Shown here piece after piece: positions 51,367 to 58,592 of a stretch of DNA of 64,000 nucleotides. The notes under the pieces are model-generated. The model saw nothing but the letters and a program-made list of their open reading frames with translations. It searched no databases and was not told the origin of the DNA. Every line of letters begins with the position of its first letter. The stretch's first letter is position 1. Made by a program: the position numbers and the translations under genes. This DNA is from a virus: positions 1-64,000 of IMG/VR virus record IMGVR_UViG_3300007352_000001; one strand, 5' to 3'.

Positions 51367-51635
51367 GCGGCAGCGGACCGGTGATGACGTGCGTCCAGTG
51401 CGGGAAGATCGGTCTGTTCCTACGCTCGGACAACCTCTGCGATCACTGCTGGAAGCAGCTCATGCACGCTCGTAACTACGGGATGACCGGCAGGCAGTTC
51501 CGAGACATCATCGAGGCGAGCCACATCGCGATGCCGGCGCCGATCCCTGACTGGATCACGGTGCTATTCCCAGCGGGGCGCGTCGGCTTCTTCTCGCAGT
51601 TCGGGCCGGCGCTGCGTACCGACACGCACCCATGA
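51363..51635 (+). CDS. Tagged small protein 5 with zinc ribbon (GRVGFFSQFGPA)
   Basis: A 90-aa protein: CVQCGKIGLFLRSDNLCDHC zinc ribbon, a helix, then GRVGFFSQFGPALRTDTHP. ATGA overlap with its neighbour. Confidence 0.65.
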   Translation: MSGSGPVMTCVQCGKIGLFLRSDNLCDHCWKQLMHARNYGMTGRQFRDIIEASHIAMPAPIPDWITVLFPAGRVGFFSQFGPALRTDTHP

Positions 51636-51904
51636 AAGACGCCCCGCCACCGAAAGGGGTCGTCTGGGTCGACCGGGAGGGCGTCCGCGTCCAGAACATC
51701 GAGGACTTCGAGTGGTACCGTGAGCACATCGAGAAGCCGCTGAAGGCTCTCATGGAACGCTCCGGCCAAGAGGTCATCCCCCTACGTGGATGGACGTTCA
51801 CGCCGGACGGCAAGTGGGCGATCAGCAAGAAGCTCCCTGTGCACGGAAGCGCCGGTTCCTATTCGATCAACGGTCCGGCAGACTCGACGAAGACATGTCC
51901 TTGA
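51632..51904 (+). CDS. Tagged small protein 6 (GSAGSYSINGPA)
   Basis: A 90-aa protein with EDFEWYREHIEKPLKALMER and a beta-like GWTFTPDGKWAISK, ending in the tag variant GSAGSYSINGPADSTKTCP. ATGA overlap at the start. Confidence 0.6.
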   Translation: MKDAPPPKGVVWVDREGVRVQNIEDFEWYREHIEKPLKALMERSGQEVIPLRGWTFTPDGKWAISKKLPVHGSAGSYSINGPADSTKTCP

Positions 51905-52194
51905 TCGACGAGTTCCCAGCCTTGCGCGGCTGGTACAAGATCACGCCACAGGCGGTCGAGTTGCGTGGCCGGGGAATCTCGCCGCTTGCGCCGATACATG
52001 TGTGTACCGGTCCGCCGGTGATCGAGTGCCAGTTTGACGACGATCGCTTGAAGCTCGAAGAATACCTGCGCCGGCAGATGAACGAGGAAGCCTGGCGGCT
52101 CGACATGCAGCTGCGACACTTCCGTGGGCGGCTAGGAAGCGTCGGCTCGTTTTCGCTCCAAGGACCTGCGCCGCGAACGGAGAACTACCCGTGA
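51895..52194 (+). CDS. Tagged small protein 7 (GSVGSFSLQGPA)
   Basis: A 99-aa protein with a longer helix (LKLEEYLRRQMNEEAWRLDM) and tag variant GSVGSFSLQGPAPRTENYP at its end. It starts 10 nt inside the previous gene. Confidence 0.6.
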   Translation: MSLIDEFPALRGWYKITPQAVELRGRGISPLAPIHVCTGPPVIECQFDDDRLKLEEYLRRQMNEEAWRLDMQLRHFRGRLGSVGSFSLQGPAPRTENYP

Positions 52195-52379
52195 TGGACT
52201 CTGGGACGACCTATAAGCGTGGCCCTGCCCGCACCGGTGGTGAACAAGACGTGATCTCGCGCCGCTGGCGCAAGATGCTCTGCTACTGCGTCCGCACGGG
52301 CGTCACGGCGAAGATCAAGCGCGGCATCCGCCGCCGCGAACGCCGCGAGGGGCGGCACGAGGCACAGAGCGAATGGTAA
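52194..52379 (+). CDS. Small basic protein (61 aa)
   Basis: A basic protein with KRGPARTGGEQDVISRRWRK and CYCVRTGVTAKIKRGIRRRE. It starts by TGATG overlap with the last of the tagged genes but has no GRVG tag. Nucleic-acid binding is plausible from charge. Confidence 0.5.
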   Translation: MDSGTTYKRGPARTGGEQDVISRRWRKMLCYCVRTGVTAKIKRGIRRRERREGRHEAQSEW

Positions 52380-52966
52380 ACGAACGCTTCTTCGATCGCT
52401 CCGGGCCAGATGGGCTCGAAGGTGGGCAGGGCGGGGTCGCTGGCGGCTCTCCTAACTCCGAGTTCTCCGGTGGTGGCGCGAACAGCCAAGCCGGTCGTTG
52501 TCCGAGCTGCAACGCCAACTTCCCAGTCGACGATCCGAACCGGACGACGTTCTGCCCTGAGTGCGGGCAGCAGCGGCAGGGCGTGGTGGCGACGGCGGCA
52601 GCCCAGCAGCGCGGCGGGTGGGGCGTCTACGGCACTGGCCGGCCGGGCTATCTGCGTGTACCGGGCGGGCCGATCTCGACCAATGAAATGGCCGGCAAGC
52701 TCCGGCTCAAGTATCTCGGCGGCAATCTCTTCGAGATGGAGATGCAGGGCGCGACGCTCGAACACGCGCTCTCATCGTCGCACTCGGTGATGTCGCATCG
52801 CCTGCGGGCTCTTGGTATGAACCAGGATCGCGTGATGCAGACGCTGATCCACTGGCTCTTCAACGAGGCCAAGGCGGGACAGGAGTACGTGTGGGATCTC
52901 GCAGGCGGCACGCGTATGGTGGTCGACGAACGCGGTTTTCGTCGCCACGTCGAAGTTTCGGAATAA
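52373..52966 (+). CDS. Zinc-ribbon protein
   Basis: A 197-aa protein with a Gly/Ser-rich start, then CPSCNANFPVDDPNRTTFCP-EC, a zinc ribbon, and a helical/beta C-terminal half (LRLKYLGGNLFEMEMQGATL; QTLIHWLFNEAKAGQEYVWD). No clear family. Confidence 0.6.
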   Translation: MVNERFFDRSGPDGLEGGQGGVAGGSPNSEFSGGGANSQAGRCPSCNANFPVDDPNRTTFCPECGQQRQGVVATAAAQQRGGWGVYGTGRPGYLRVPGGPISTNEMAGKLRLKYLGGNLFEMEMQGATLEHALSSSHSVMSHRLRALGMNQDRVMQTLIHWLFNEAKAGQEYVWDLAGGTRMVVDERGFRRHVEVSE

Positions 52967-53199
52967 CCGACGACTTCGACGACGTCCCGGAGTTGAACAG
53001 CCTCCCGAAGCTCGACATCGAGTTCGCCCCGCCGGTGAAGCGCCGCTCGCGGCGACTCGACGGCTGGACGCACCAAGACAGACCCTTGCGTGTCGAGGGC
53101 GTCGCCCCACCAGCAATCGACCGGCGCAAGCCGTTGCGCCGCGGACAAGTCGGCTACGCCTCGCGTGGCCGGCGCAAGAGGACGATCGACGATGCGTGA
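52891..53199 (+). CDS. Small protein ending in a GRVG-like tag, start uncertain
   Basis: The 3' part is protein-like (DFDDVPELNSLPKLDIEF ... RRSRRLDGW) and ends RRGQVGYASRGRRKRTIDDA, close to the ending of the protein at 572. The ATG at 52891 makes a 76-nt overlap; a later start (an ATA at 52963 overlapping the upstream TAA) would fit the packing but is non-canonical. Start is unresolved. Confidence 0.45.
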   Translation: MGSRRRHAYGGRRTRFSSPRRSFGITDDFDDVPELNSLPKLDIEFAPPVKRRSRRLDGWTHQDRPLRVEGVAPPAIDRRKPLRRGQVGYASRGRRKRTIDDA

Positions 53200-53707
53200 T
53201 GTCTCCGCGGCGATCAGTGCGATTCTCGACGGCGCGGCCGTGCCGGTGATCGCCGAGGCGATGATGCGCATGGGCATGGGTGCCCCGCCGCCGGTCAACA
53301 CCGGCGCCACCGGCGAAGCCGAGGATCGCAAGCACGCCGCGTGGATCGAGCCCAACGGCCGTACGCACGTGCTCGGCAGGGAAGAGATTCACGGCGACTG
53401 GGCCACGGCACGGCCCGAGATGTGGCCCAAGCGAGCGTACGCGGTCTACCGCGCCGCGGCCGGCCGCGGCGACGACACCTACCACGACGAATCGCGGCAA
53501 ATGAGCCGCATGATGAAGGCCGGGTGGGTGCGCAAGGCTGGCGCCGCCGCGTACCACGTCCACGCCCGCGAGCAGATCCCACGGGTCCTCGCCCACGTGC
53601 GCCGCTGGCATCCAGACGTCGACGAGTTCCATGTCGACGTCGGCTCGCCGAAGATCAAGACGACGGTCACGATGAACGCGCACACCGGGTGGCCGGTGCG
53701 GAGGTAG
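53192..53707 (+). CDS. Protein with helical module and AWI repeat
   Basis: A 171-aa protein. Residues 6-22, AISAILDGAAVPVIAEA, are a copy of the recurring 17-residue module. Then HAAWIEPNGRTHVLG ... MMKAGWVRKAGAAAYHVHA ... VRRWHPDVDEFHVDVG matches the AWI repeat found twice in the protein at 20641. Function unknown. Confidence 0.65.
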   Translation: MRDVSAAISAILDGAAVPVIAEAMMRMGMGAPPPVNTGATGEAEDRKHAAWIEPNGRTHVLGREEIHGDWATARPEMWPKRAYAVYRAAAGRGDDTYHDESRQMSRMMKAGWVRKAGAAAYHVHAREQIPRVLAHVRRWHPDVDEFHVDVGSPKIKTTVTMNAHTGWPVRR

Positions 53708-53715
53708 ACTGACTC

Positions 53716-55266
53716 ATGCCCATGGACGCTTCGCCCTACCAAGCTCAAGGACCGGGTGACCCGAGCGCAGGCGCGGGGCCTCCGGCGTCGCAGAATCCGC
53801 CGCCGCCAGGCCCACCACAGGTCCCTGGGGCGCCGGATCCGCGCATGCAGCCGTTTGGGCAGCAGGCGTCGCCCGGCAACTTCCTGCAGCAGATCCGACA
53901 GTTCTCGGCGGACTGTGCCCAGGTCGAAGAGATCGTCACCGAGCTGCAGAAGCTCCTGCTGCAGATCAAGATGTCGATGCCGCCCGATCGCGTCGAGGCC
54001 ACGACCCAGGCGATGGGGCAGCTGCTCGCGGCGCAGTCTGGGCTCACCGGTGCTCGCATGGTGCTGGAGATGGCCACGATGCCGCAGCAGCAAGCCGGTG
54101 CCGGCGGTGGCGGTGTGCGAGAGGACAAGACGCCCGAGCCGACGACGTTCACCGCGCTTGTCGAACAGGCGGGCAAAGCAAAGTTCGGCCTGCCTCATGC
54201 GCCGCGGCGCTACACCTGCCAGGACTGCGGCCAAGAGCAGAAGATCTCGACCAACCACACCGACGACGTATCGGACTACTGCCGCGGCTGTTCGTGGAAG
54301 CCGTCGTTCGGCAAGACGGGCCACAACATCCCCGCGCTCGGTGGGCATACCTACCGCCGCTTCTCCTACGTCGGTGAACTGAAGGAATCCGCCGATGACA
54401 TCGAGCGCACGCTCGGGGTTGGTCGCTACGCTCGGCCGCAGACCGCCGCTGATCGCAAGCTCATCCGCGACTTCCTGGCGCCGAACACGACGGCAACGGC
54501 AGATGCATGGGCACGCCGGCCGGCCGGTCCGGTGACCACGCACGCCCGCTCGCCGTTCCAGCTGTCGATCCAGAAGACCGCCCTCGGGAAGAAAGGCGGC
54601 GTGCACGAAGCGCTCGCGACGACCTCGCACCACATGAGCGGGGGCGGTGGCACCGCGACGCAGACGCTCACCATCCCTGAGCGCGAGTACCAGATCCGCG
54701 AGTTCACTGACGGGCCGGTCACCCGTTACGAGCTGTCGCGCATCGGCAATGACCTACGGGCGCAGGTGCCGATCTACGTGTTCCATGACCAGAAGACCGG
54801 CGCGTGGAAGTCGACGCTTTTCCAGGAAGACGACGGAGGCGGCGATCGCCACGCCGAGCTGGTGAAGCGCTGGCTCTTCCAGGGCCGGCCGGCACGCATC
54901 ACCGACGCCATGGAACCGGTTGGCGGCTCGCCGCCAGCGTGGCCGTTCATGGACAACGACGGCTACGAGCGGCCAGGCTTCCACTCGACCCAGCGGCCGG
55001 TGGGAATCCCCGATCCAGGTCCGGGCCAGGGGCACTATGCCGAGTCGTCGTTCGGCGCGCTTGTTGACGAGACCAAGCGGTTCTCGAAGAGCGAGGTGGT
55101 GGCGTCGCTGCGCCAGCACGCACAGGACATCCGCGACGGCAAGATCAAGACGCGCTCGCCGAACGATGAGCCGCACACCATCATTGGCCCCGACGGCAAG
55201 CCGCACATCCCTCGTGGCCGTGTCGGGGCTGCCTCGCGCGTGCGCGTGAAGAAAGGCCGCGTATGA
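53716..55266 (+). CDS. Large protein with zinc ribbon and GRVG-like terminal tag
   Basis: A 516-aa protein. It begins with a Pro/Gly/Ala-rich region, then helices (VEEIVTELQKLLLQIKMSM), a zinc ribbon (CQDCGQEQKI ... YCRGC) and several beta-rich segments, and ends in GRVGAASRVRVKKGRV, a tag variant. It is cotranscribed with its neighbours. A virion or assembly role is possible but unproven. Confidence 0.6.
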   Translation: MPMDASPYQAQGPGDPSAGAGPPASQNPPPPGPPQVPGAPDPRMQPFGQQASPGNFLQQIRQFSADCAQVEEIVTELQKLLLQIKMSMPPDRVEATTQAMGQLLAAQSGLTGARMVLEMATMPQQQAGAGGGGVREDKTPEPTTFTALVEQAGKAKFGLPHAPRRYTCQDCGQEQKISTNHTDDVSDYCRGCSWKPSFGKTGHNIPALGGHTYRRFSYVGELKESADDIERTLGVGRYARPQTAADRKLIRDFLAPNTTATADAWARRPAGPVTTHARSPFQLSIQKTALGKKGGVHEALATTSHHMSGGGGTATQTLTIPEREYQIREFTDGPVTRYELSRIGNDLRAQVPIYVFHDQKTGAWKSTLFQEDDGGGDRHAELVKRWLFQGRPARITDAMEPVGGSPPAWPFMDNDGYERPGFHSTQRPVGIPDPGPGQGHYAESSFGALVDETKRFSKSEVVASLRQHAQDIRDGKIKTRSPNDEPHTIIGPDGKPHIPRGRVGAASRVRVKKGRV

Positions 55267-55631
55267 GCTTCCAACGGCTCGTCGACCAAGTCATCGAGTC
55301 TGACAAGGACCCGTCGCACGCCAAGGCGCCGTCGCTCGGGCAGATGAGCAGTCAGTTCTCCTCGCGCTTGCGGATGCCAGGGAAGATGCCACGGCTCGGC
55401 AGCCTCCGGCCTGGTACGGGCCGCGCGCTCCCGCTCGCCAACCTCCGACCACAGTTGCACCAGGGCCAGCACGCGATCCACGGCCCTGGGGACCTCAAGC
55501 CGAAGTTCCGTTTCCACTCGCAAGCGATCGCCGGGCGCGTCGCGCAACTCCTCTCGATGCGCTCGAAACAGAAGCACGAAGTCCGGTTGAGTCCAGTGGC
55601 GCAGCGCCATCCTTTCGCGCCAACGGGCTAA
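55263..55631 (+). CDS. Small basic protein
   Basis: A 122-aa protein rich in Arg, Lys, Pro and Ser (SSRLRMPGKMPRLGSLRPGT; GRVAQLLSMRSKQKHEVRL). Its start, LVDQVIESDKDPSHAKA, is a degenerate match to the helical module. It ends the short-gene train. Confidence 0.5.
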   Translation: MSFQRLVDQVIESDKDPSHAKAPSLGQMSSQFSSRLRMPGKMPRLGSLRPGTGRALPLANLRPQLHQGQHAIHGPGDLKPKFRFHSQAIAGRVAQLLSMRSKQKHEVRLSPVAQRHPFAPTG

Positions 55632-55681
55632 CCACCAGCCGACGGCCTGCTCTGCCCAGCTCGCCGACCCGGCGCGTCCTG

Positions 55682-55708
55682 CGGGAGCGCCCTCCCCCGG
55701 CGCTCCCG
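55682..55708 (+). terminator. Stable GC hairpin before tail genes
   Basis: CGGGAGCGCC (55682-55691) pairs perfectly with GGCGCTCCCG (55699-55708) around a 7-nt loop. It lies in a 137-bp gap between the short-gene train and tail genes. No T run follows, so it may be a terminator or processing site. Confidence 0.45.
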
Positions 55709-55768
55709 TAGTCGACCTGTTCAGCACGGGAGGCTTACCCGTGCGGCAGCACCAACGGAGACAAGCAC

Positions 55769-56662
55769 ATGGCGCTGCTGGACATCTTCCGTATCTACGA
55801 TCGGCACGTGGTCGACTTCGTTCGACACACCGTGAATCCGATCATCACGCAGTTGGACGTCGATGTCAGTGACGACGTCTCCTTCGCTTCGCCCGAGCGT
55901 CCCTACGCGGCTCGCGGCAACAATCCCCAATCTCGTGAACAAGCAGAACGCACCAAGCACGTCTCCGGCCTGATCGGAGACTTCCAATACGACGACCTGG
56001 TCGGCCAGACCGAGACGACGATCGACGAGCAGCGCGGCGTGCAGACCTTTGCCACGCCACGAGTGTCAGTCACGCGGCTCACCTGGCAGTTCTCCTCCGC
56101 ACGCAACAACACCGTGCCGGTCCGCCGGCTCCGGGTGTGGGATGCGGACGGCAAGCAGAACTTCTACCTGCAGACCGCCAAGGGCATCCGTCCGTGGGAT
56201 CTGCACTACCAGCTCGACTTCCAGACGCGCTTTCGCGAGGACATGAACCAGCTCCTGCGCTGGTACCTGTACCACCCGGACCAGACCTACTCGATCCAGG
56301 TGGACTTCCGGTACCCGTGGGGCTTCAAGTCCATCCCGCTGCAGTTCGATCAGATCGTCGACAACTCCGACATCGAGACCGGCGAGAAGGAACGCGCGAT
56401 CCGCTACACCATCCCCATGACCGTTGAGGGGTGGATGCTCGAAGCGTACGAGACCGAGCGGGACATTCCGTTCGACTCGGTCGCGCCGAACTTCTGGCTC
56501 ACGCAGAAGACCCGCATCGCCAAGACGGTCTGCATTCAGCACGCGCTGGCGTCGTTCGACGCCGCCGGCAACGTGCGCTCCTCCACCATCATCGAGCTGC
56601 CCGAGACGTGTTTCTCCGGAAGCACCATCGCGCTCCAAGGCAGTGGGAGCACGACGATCTAA
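55769..56662 (+). CDS. Putative tail/virion structural protein
   Basis: A 297-aa protein after CGGAGAC. Beta-rich segments (SVTRLTWQFSSARNNTVPVR; LHYQLDFQTRFREDMNQLL; RYTIPMTVEGWMLEAYETER) resemble tail completion or terminator proteins of contractile phages. It stands with a tail-completion-like protein and just before the sheath region. The exact role (terminator, stabiliser or baseplate) is not settled. Confidence 0.55.
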   Translation: MALLDIFRIYDRHVVDFVRHTVNPIITQLDVDVSDDVSFASPERPYAARGNNPQSREQAERTKHVSGLIGDFQYDDLVGQTETTIDEQRGVQTFATPRVSVTRLTWQFSSARNNTVPVRRLRVWDADGKQNFYLQTAKGIRPWDLHYQLDFQTRFREDMNQLLRWYLYHPDQTYSIQVDFRYPWGFKSIPLQFDQIVDNSDIETGEKERAIRYTIPMTVEGWMLEAYETERDIPFDSVAPNFWLTQKTRIAKTVCIQHALASFDAAGNVRSSTIIELPETCFSGSTIALQGSGSTTI

Positions 56663-57162
56663 TGCGCCCCTCCGATCTCACCAAACAGGTCCACCGTGCG
56701 CTCAAGGAAGAGTGGGACCGGTTGAAGGAGCAAGAAGGGAAGAAGCTCGCGCGCGAGTTCAAGAATGACCTGCGCACGCGCATCAAGCTCCAGGCCTTCA
56801 CCAGCTGGGTGCCTCTCTCACCCGAATACAAGAAGCGCAAGGAGAAGCTCGGGCTCGACCCGCGCACGCTGATGGCACGGGGCGACTACGTCAACTCGAT
56901 CCGGATCCGCCGCACAACCGAGAACACCTACGTCGTCGACGTGCCGCAGACCGTCAAGCACTACTCCGGTCTCACCTACAAGGAGCTGGCGGCGGTGCAC
57001 GAGTACGGCAGCAAGAAGGCGCACATCCCGGCTCGGCCGCATTGGCGTCCCACCATCCGTCGCTACCAGGCTCGCAAGCGCGAGCTGGAGAAGGCGATGC
57101 AGGAGAAGCTCGTGCAGCGGGTCGAGAAGCGCGTGAAGGCCTCGCTCAGCGGTGGGAGCTAG
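56662..57162 (+). CDS. HK97 gp10-like tail completion protein
   Basis: A 166-aa protein. WVPLSPEYKKRKEKLGLDPR ... RTLMARGDYVNSI and VHEYGSKKAHIPARPHWRP have the layout of HK97 gp10-family proteins (phage tail completion/neck), with the typical IPARPxxxP. The C-terminal helix is Lys/Arg-rich. It starts by TAATG overlap and its stop shares CTAG with the opposing gene's stop. Confidence 0.7.
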   Translation: MRPSDLTKQVHRALKEEWDRLKEQEGKKLAREFKNDLRTRIKLQAFTSWVPLSPEYKKRKEKLGLDPRTLMARGDYVNSIRIRRTTENTYVVDVPQTVKHYSGLTYKELAAVHEYGSKKAHIPARPHWRPTIRRYQARKRELEKAMQEKLVQRVEKRVKASLSGGS

Positions 57163-57737
57163 AGCGCGACCAGGAGCCCGGTAGAGACGATCAGGATCAA
57201 CACGAAGAGCATCACCCAACGGGTTGCAATGATCCGAATGCTGATGTCCTGGCCGAAAAACTCCGTGCTCTTCTTGCGACGACGCTGCCCGTCGACCGGC
57301 TCTAAGACGATGCTCTTGATCAGGCACATGCGCCGGAAGAAGTAGACCCACATCGGCACGAAGGTCGCCAAGAACAGGACGCCAATCACGACGTGCAAGA
57401 TGTCCTCGCCCGCCACCTTCCAGACGATCAGGGCGAGCGTGACCTTGCCGGTTGTCGAGGCTAAGAACTGGTCCGCGGCCACGCCCAACTCTTTCGCCAC
57501 CGTGGTGAAAGCGAGAGCGATGTCCTTGCCGAGCTGTGCCCAGTCGCTCACGCGTTCAGGGGTCAGTGCGCCGAGCGCGTTGGGGTCTACAGTCGGGGTG
57601 GAACGCATCCGCTCAGCCTGCTGGGCCAGGTCCAGCTTCTGCATCTCTGACAGCCCGCTCGTGTCAACGGTGACAGCAGCGAATGCTCCACTGCTGAACA
57701 CCAGGGCTCCTACGACGATCGCCACCGTCATCCTCAT
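57159..57737 (-). CDS. Membrane protein with signal peptide
   Basis: A 192-aa protein after GGAGGACAGCG. Signal peptide MTVAIVVGALVFSSGAFA, then a mostly helical part and two hydrophobic spans (LHVVIGVLFLATFVPMWVYF; WVMLFVLILIVSTGLLVAL). It ends facing the tail-completion gene. A membrane role, possibly in host modification, is inferred. Confidence 0.6.
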   Translation of the reverse strand: MRMTVAIVVGALVFSSGAFAAVTVDTSGLSEMQKLDLAQQAERMRSTPTVDPNALGALTPERVSDWAQLGKDIALAFTTVAKELGVAADQFLASTTGKVTLALIVWKVAGEDILHVVIGVLFLATFVPMWVYFFRRMCLIKSIVLEPVDGQRRRKKSTEFFGQDISIRIIATRWVMLFVLILIVSTGLLVAL

Positions 57738-58294
57738 CGCTGTCCTCCATCCTCTTCTCGGCGAAACGCTTCGATGTCGCTCTTCGTCACAAGCGCGGTG
57801 CAGGGGACGTCCAGCTCGTCCTCGATCCGGCGTCGCCCACCTTCCTCGCGGTCAACGCACGCGAGCACCATCAAGACCTTCAGTTGCGCGGCTTTGCATG
57901 CTGCCGCCGCTCGTAGCACGCTTCCACCGGTGGTGATCACGTCCTCAACGAGGATCACGCGGTCGTTCGGTCGTGTCGGGCCGGTGATGACGCTGGTGTC
58001 GAGCCCGTGGTCCTTGGGCTCGCGGCGTACGCTGAACCAGTAGAGGTCCGGGCACAGTGCGAGCACCGCAACTGCCATCGGGTCCGCACCGAGCGCCGGC
58101 CCGCCAACGCCATGGGCAGAGCCAGGGAGTGGACCAATCAGGTCGACCAGCGCCGGCATGATGTCCCCGCGGCGCAGCGCCTTGCTGGCGTCAATCAAGA
58201 CGGGGCTACGTCCACCCGAGGACAGCTTGAAGTCGCCCGTGCGGTAGGAGAACGCGGCGAGTGCTGCCAGGAGTCGTCTTCGGCTCGGATTCAT
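57734..58294 (-). CDS. Orotate phosphoribosyltransferase-like enzyme
   Basis: A 186-aa protein after CGAGGAGCC. GDFKLSSGGRSPVLIDASKA, SVRREPKDHG (the OPRTase Lys/His loop) and VILVEDVITTGGS (PRPP-binding loop, residues 113-125) match orotate phosphoribosyltransferase, which makes OMP from orotate and PRPP. All key loops appear intact. Next to tRNA genes, it may supply pyrimidine nucleotides during infection. The substrate is inferred by family. Confidence 0.85.
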   Translation of the reverse strand: MNPSRRRLLAALAAFSYRTGDFKLSSGGRSPVLIDASKALRRGDIMPALVDLIGPLPGSAHGVGGPALGADPMAVAVLALCPDLYWFSVRREPKDHGLDTSVITGPTRPNDRVILVEDVITTGGSVLRAAAACKAAQLKVLMVLACVDREEGGRRRIEDELDVPCTALVTKSDIEAFRREEDGGQR

Positions 58295-58306
58295 GGCTCC
58301 TCGAAA

Positions 58307-58379
58307 TGTCCCCGACGGGAATCGAACCCGTGTTGCCGACGTGAAAGGCCGGTGTCCTAGACCGCTAGACGACGGGGAC
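58307..58379 (-). tRNA. tRNA-Glu(TTC)
   Basis: Read on the minus strand: acceptor GTCCCCG/CGGGGAC, D-arm TCTAGCGGTCTAGGA, anticodon loop CTTTCAC (anticodon TTC), T-arm CGGGTTCGATTCCCG. No CCA is encoded. First of the three-gene minus-strand tRNA cluster from the left. Confidence 0.9.
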
Positions 58380-58384
58380 TGAAG

Positions 58385-58466
58385 TGCGAAGAGGGGGAGT
58401 CGAACCCCCACGGATTGCTCCACTAGGCCCTCGACCTAGCGCGTCTGCCAGTTCCGCCATCCTCGC
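58385..58466 (-). tRNA. tRNA-Leu(GAG), C33 in anticodon loop
   Basis: Minus strand: acceptor GCGAGGA/TCTTCGC, anticodon stem CTAGG/CCTAG with loop TCGAGGG (anticodon GAG), a long variable arm and T-arm GGGGGTTCGACTCCCCC. Position 33 is C rather than the near-universal T. No CCA is encoded. Confidence 0.85.
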
Positions 58467-58507
58467 CAATGCTGTCAGAAAACTGTGCTGGTTTTTCTGA
58501 CAAGGAG

Positions 58508-58592
58508 TGCGCGGAGAGGGACTTGAACCCCCACGCCGTGTGGCCGGCAACAGGTTTTGAGCCTGCCGTGTCTGCGATTCCACCATCCGCGC
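58508..58592 (-). tRNA. tRNA-Leu(CAA)
   Basis: Minus strand: acceptor GCGCGGA/TCCGCGC, anticodon loop CTCAAAA (anticodon CAA), long variable arm and T-loop TTCAAGT. Its 5' end directly abuts the stop codon of the SPOUT methyltransferase gene, so the two are likely on one transcript. Confidence 0.9.

Noticed and set aside
50331-52194. The tagged gene train as a DNA repeat array or CRISPR-like structure
   Set aside because: The spacing is irregular and third codon positions differ freely in the tag, so similarity is only at amino-acid level.
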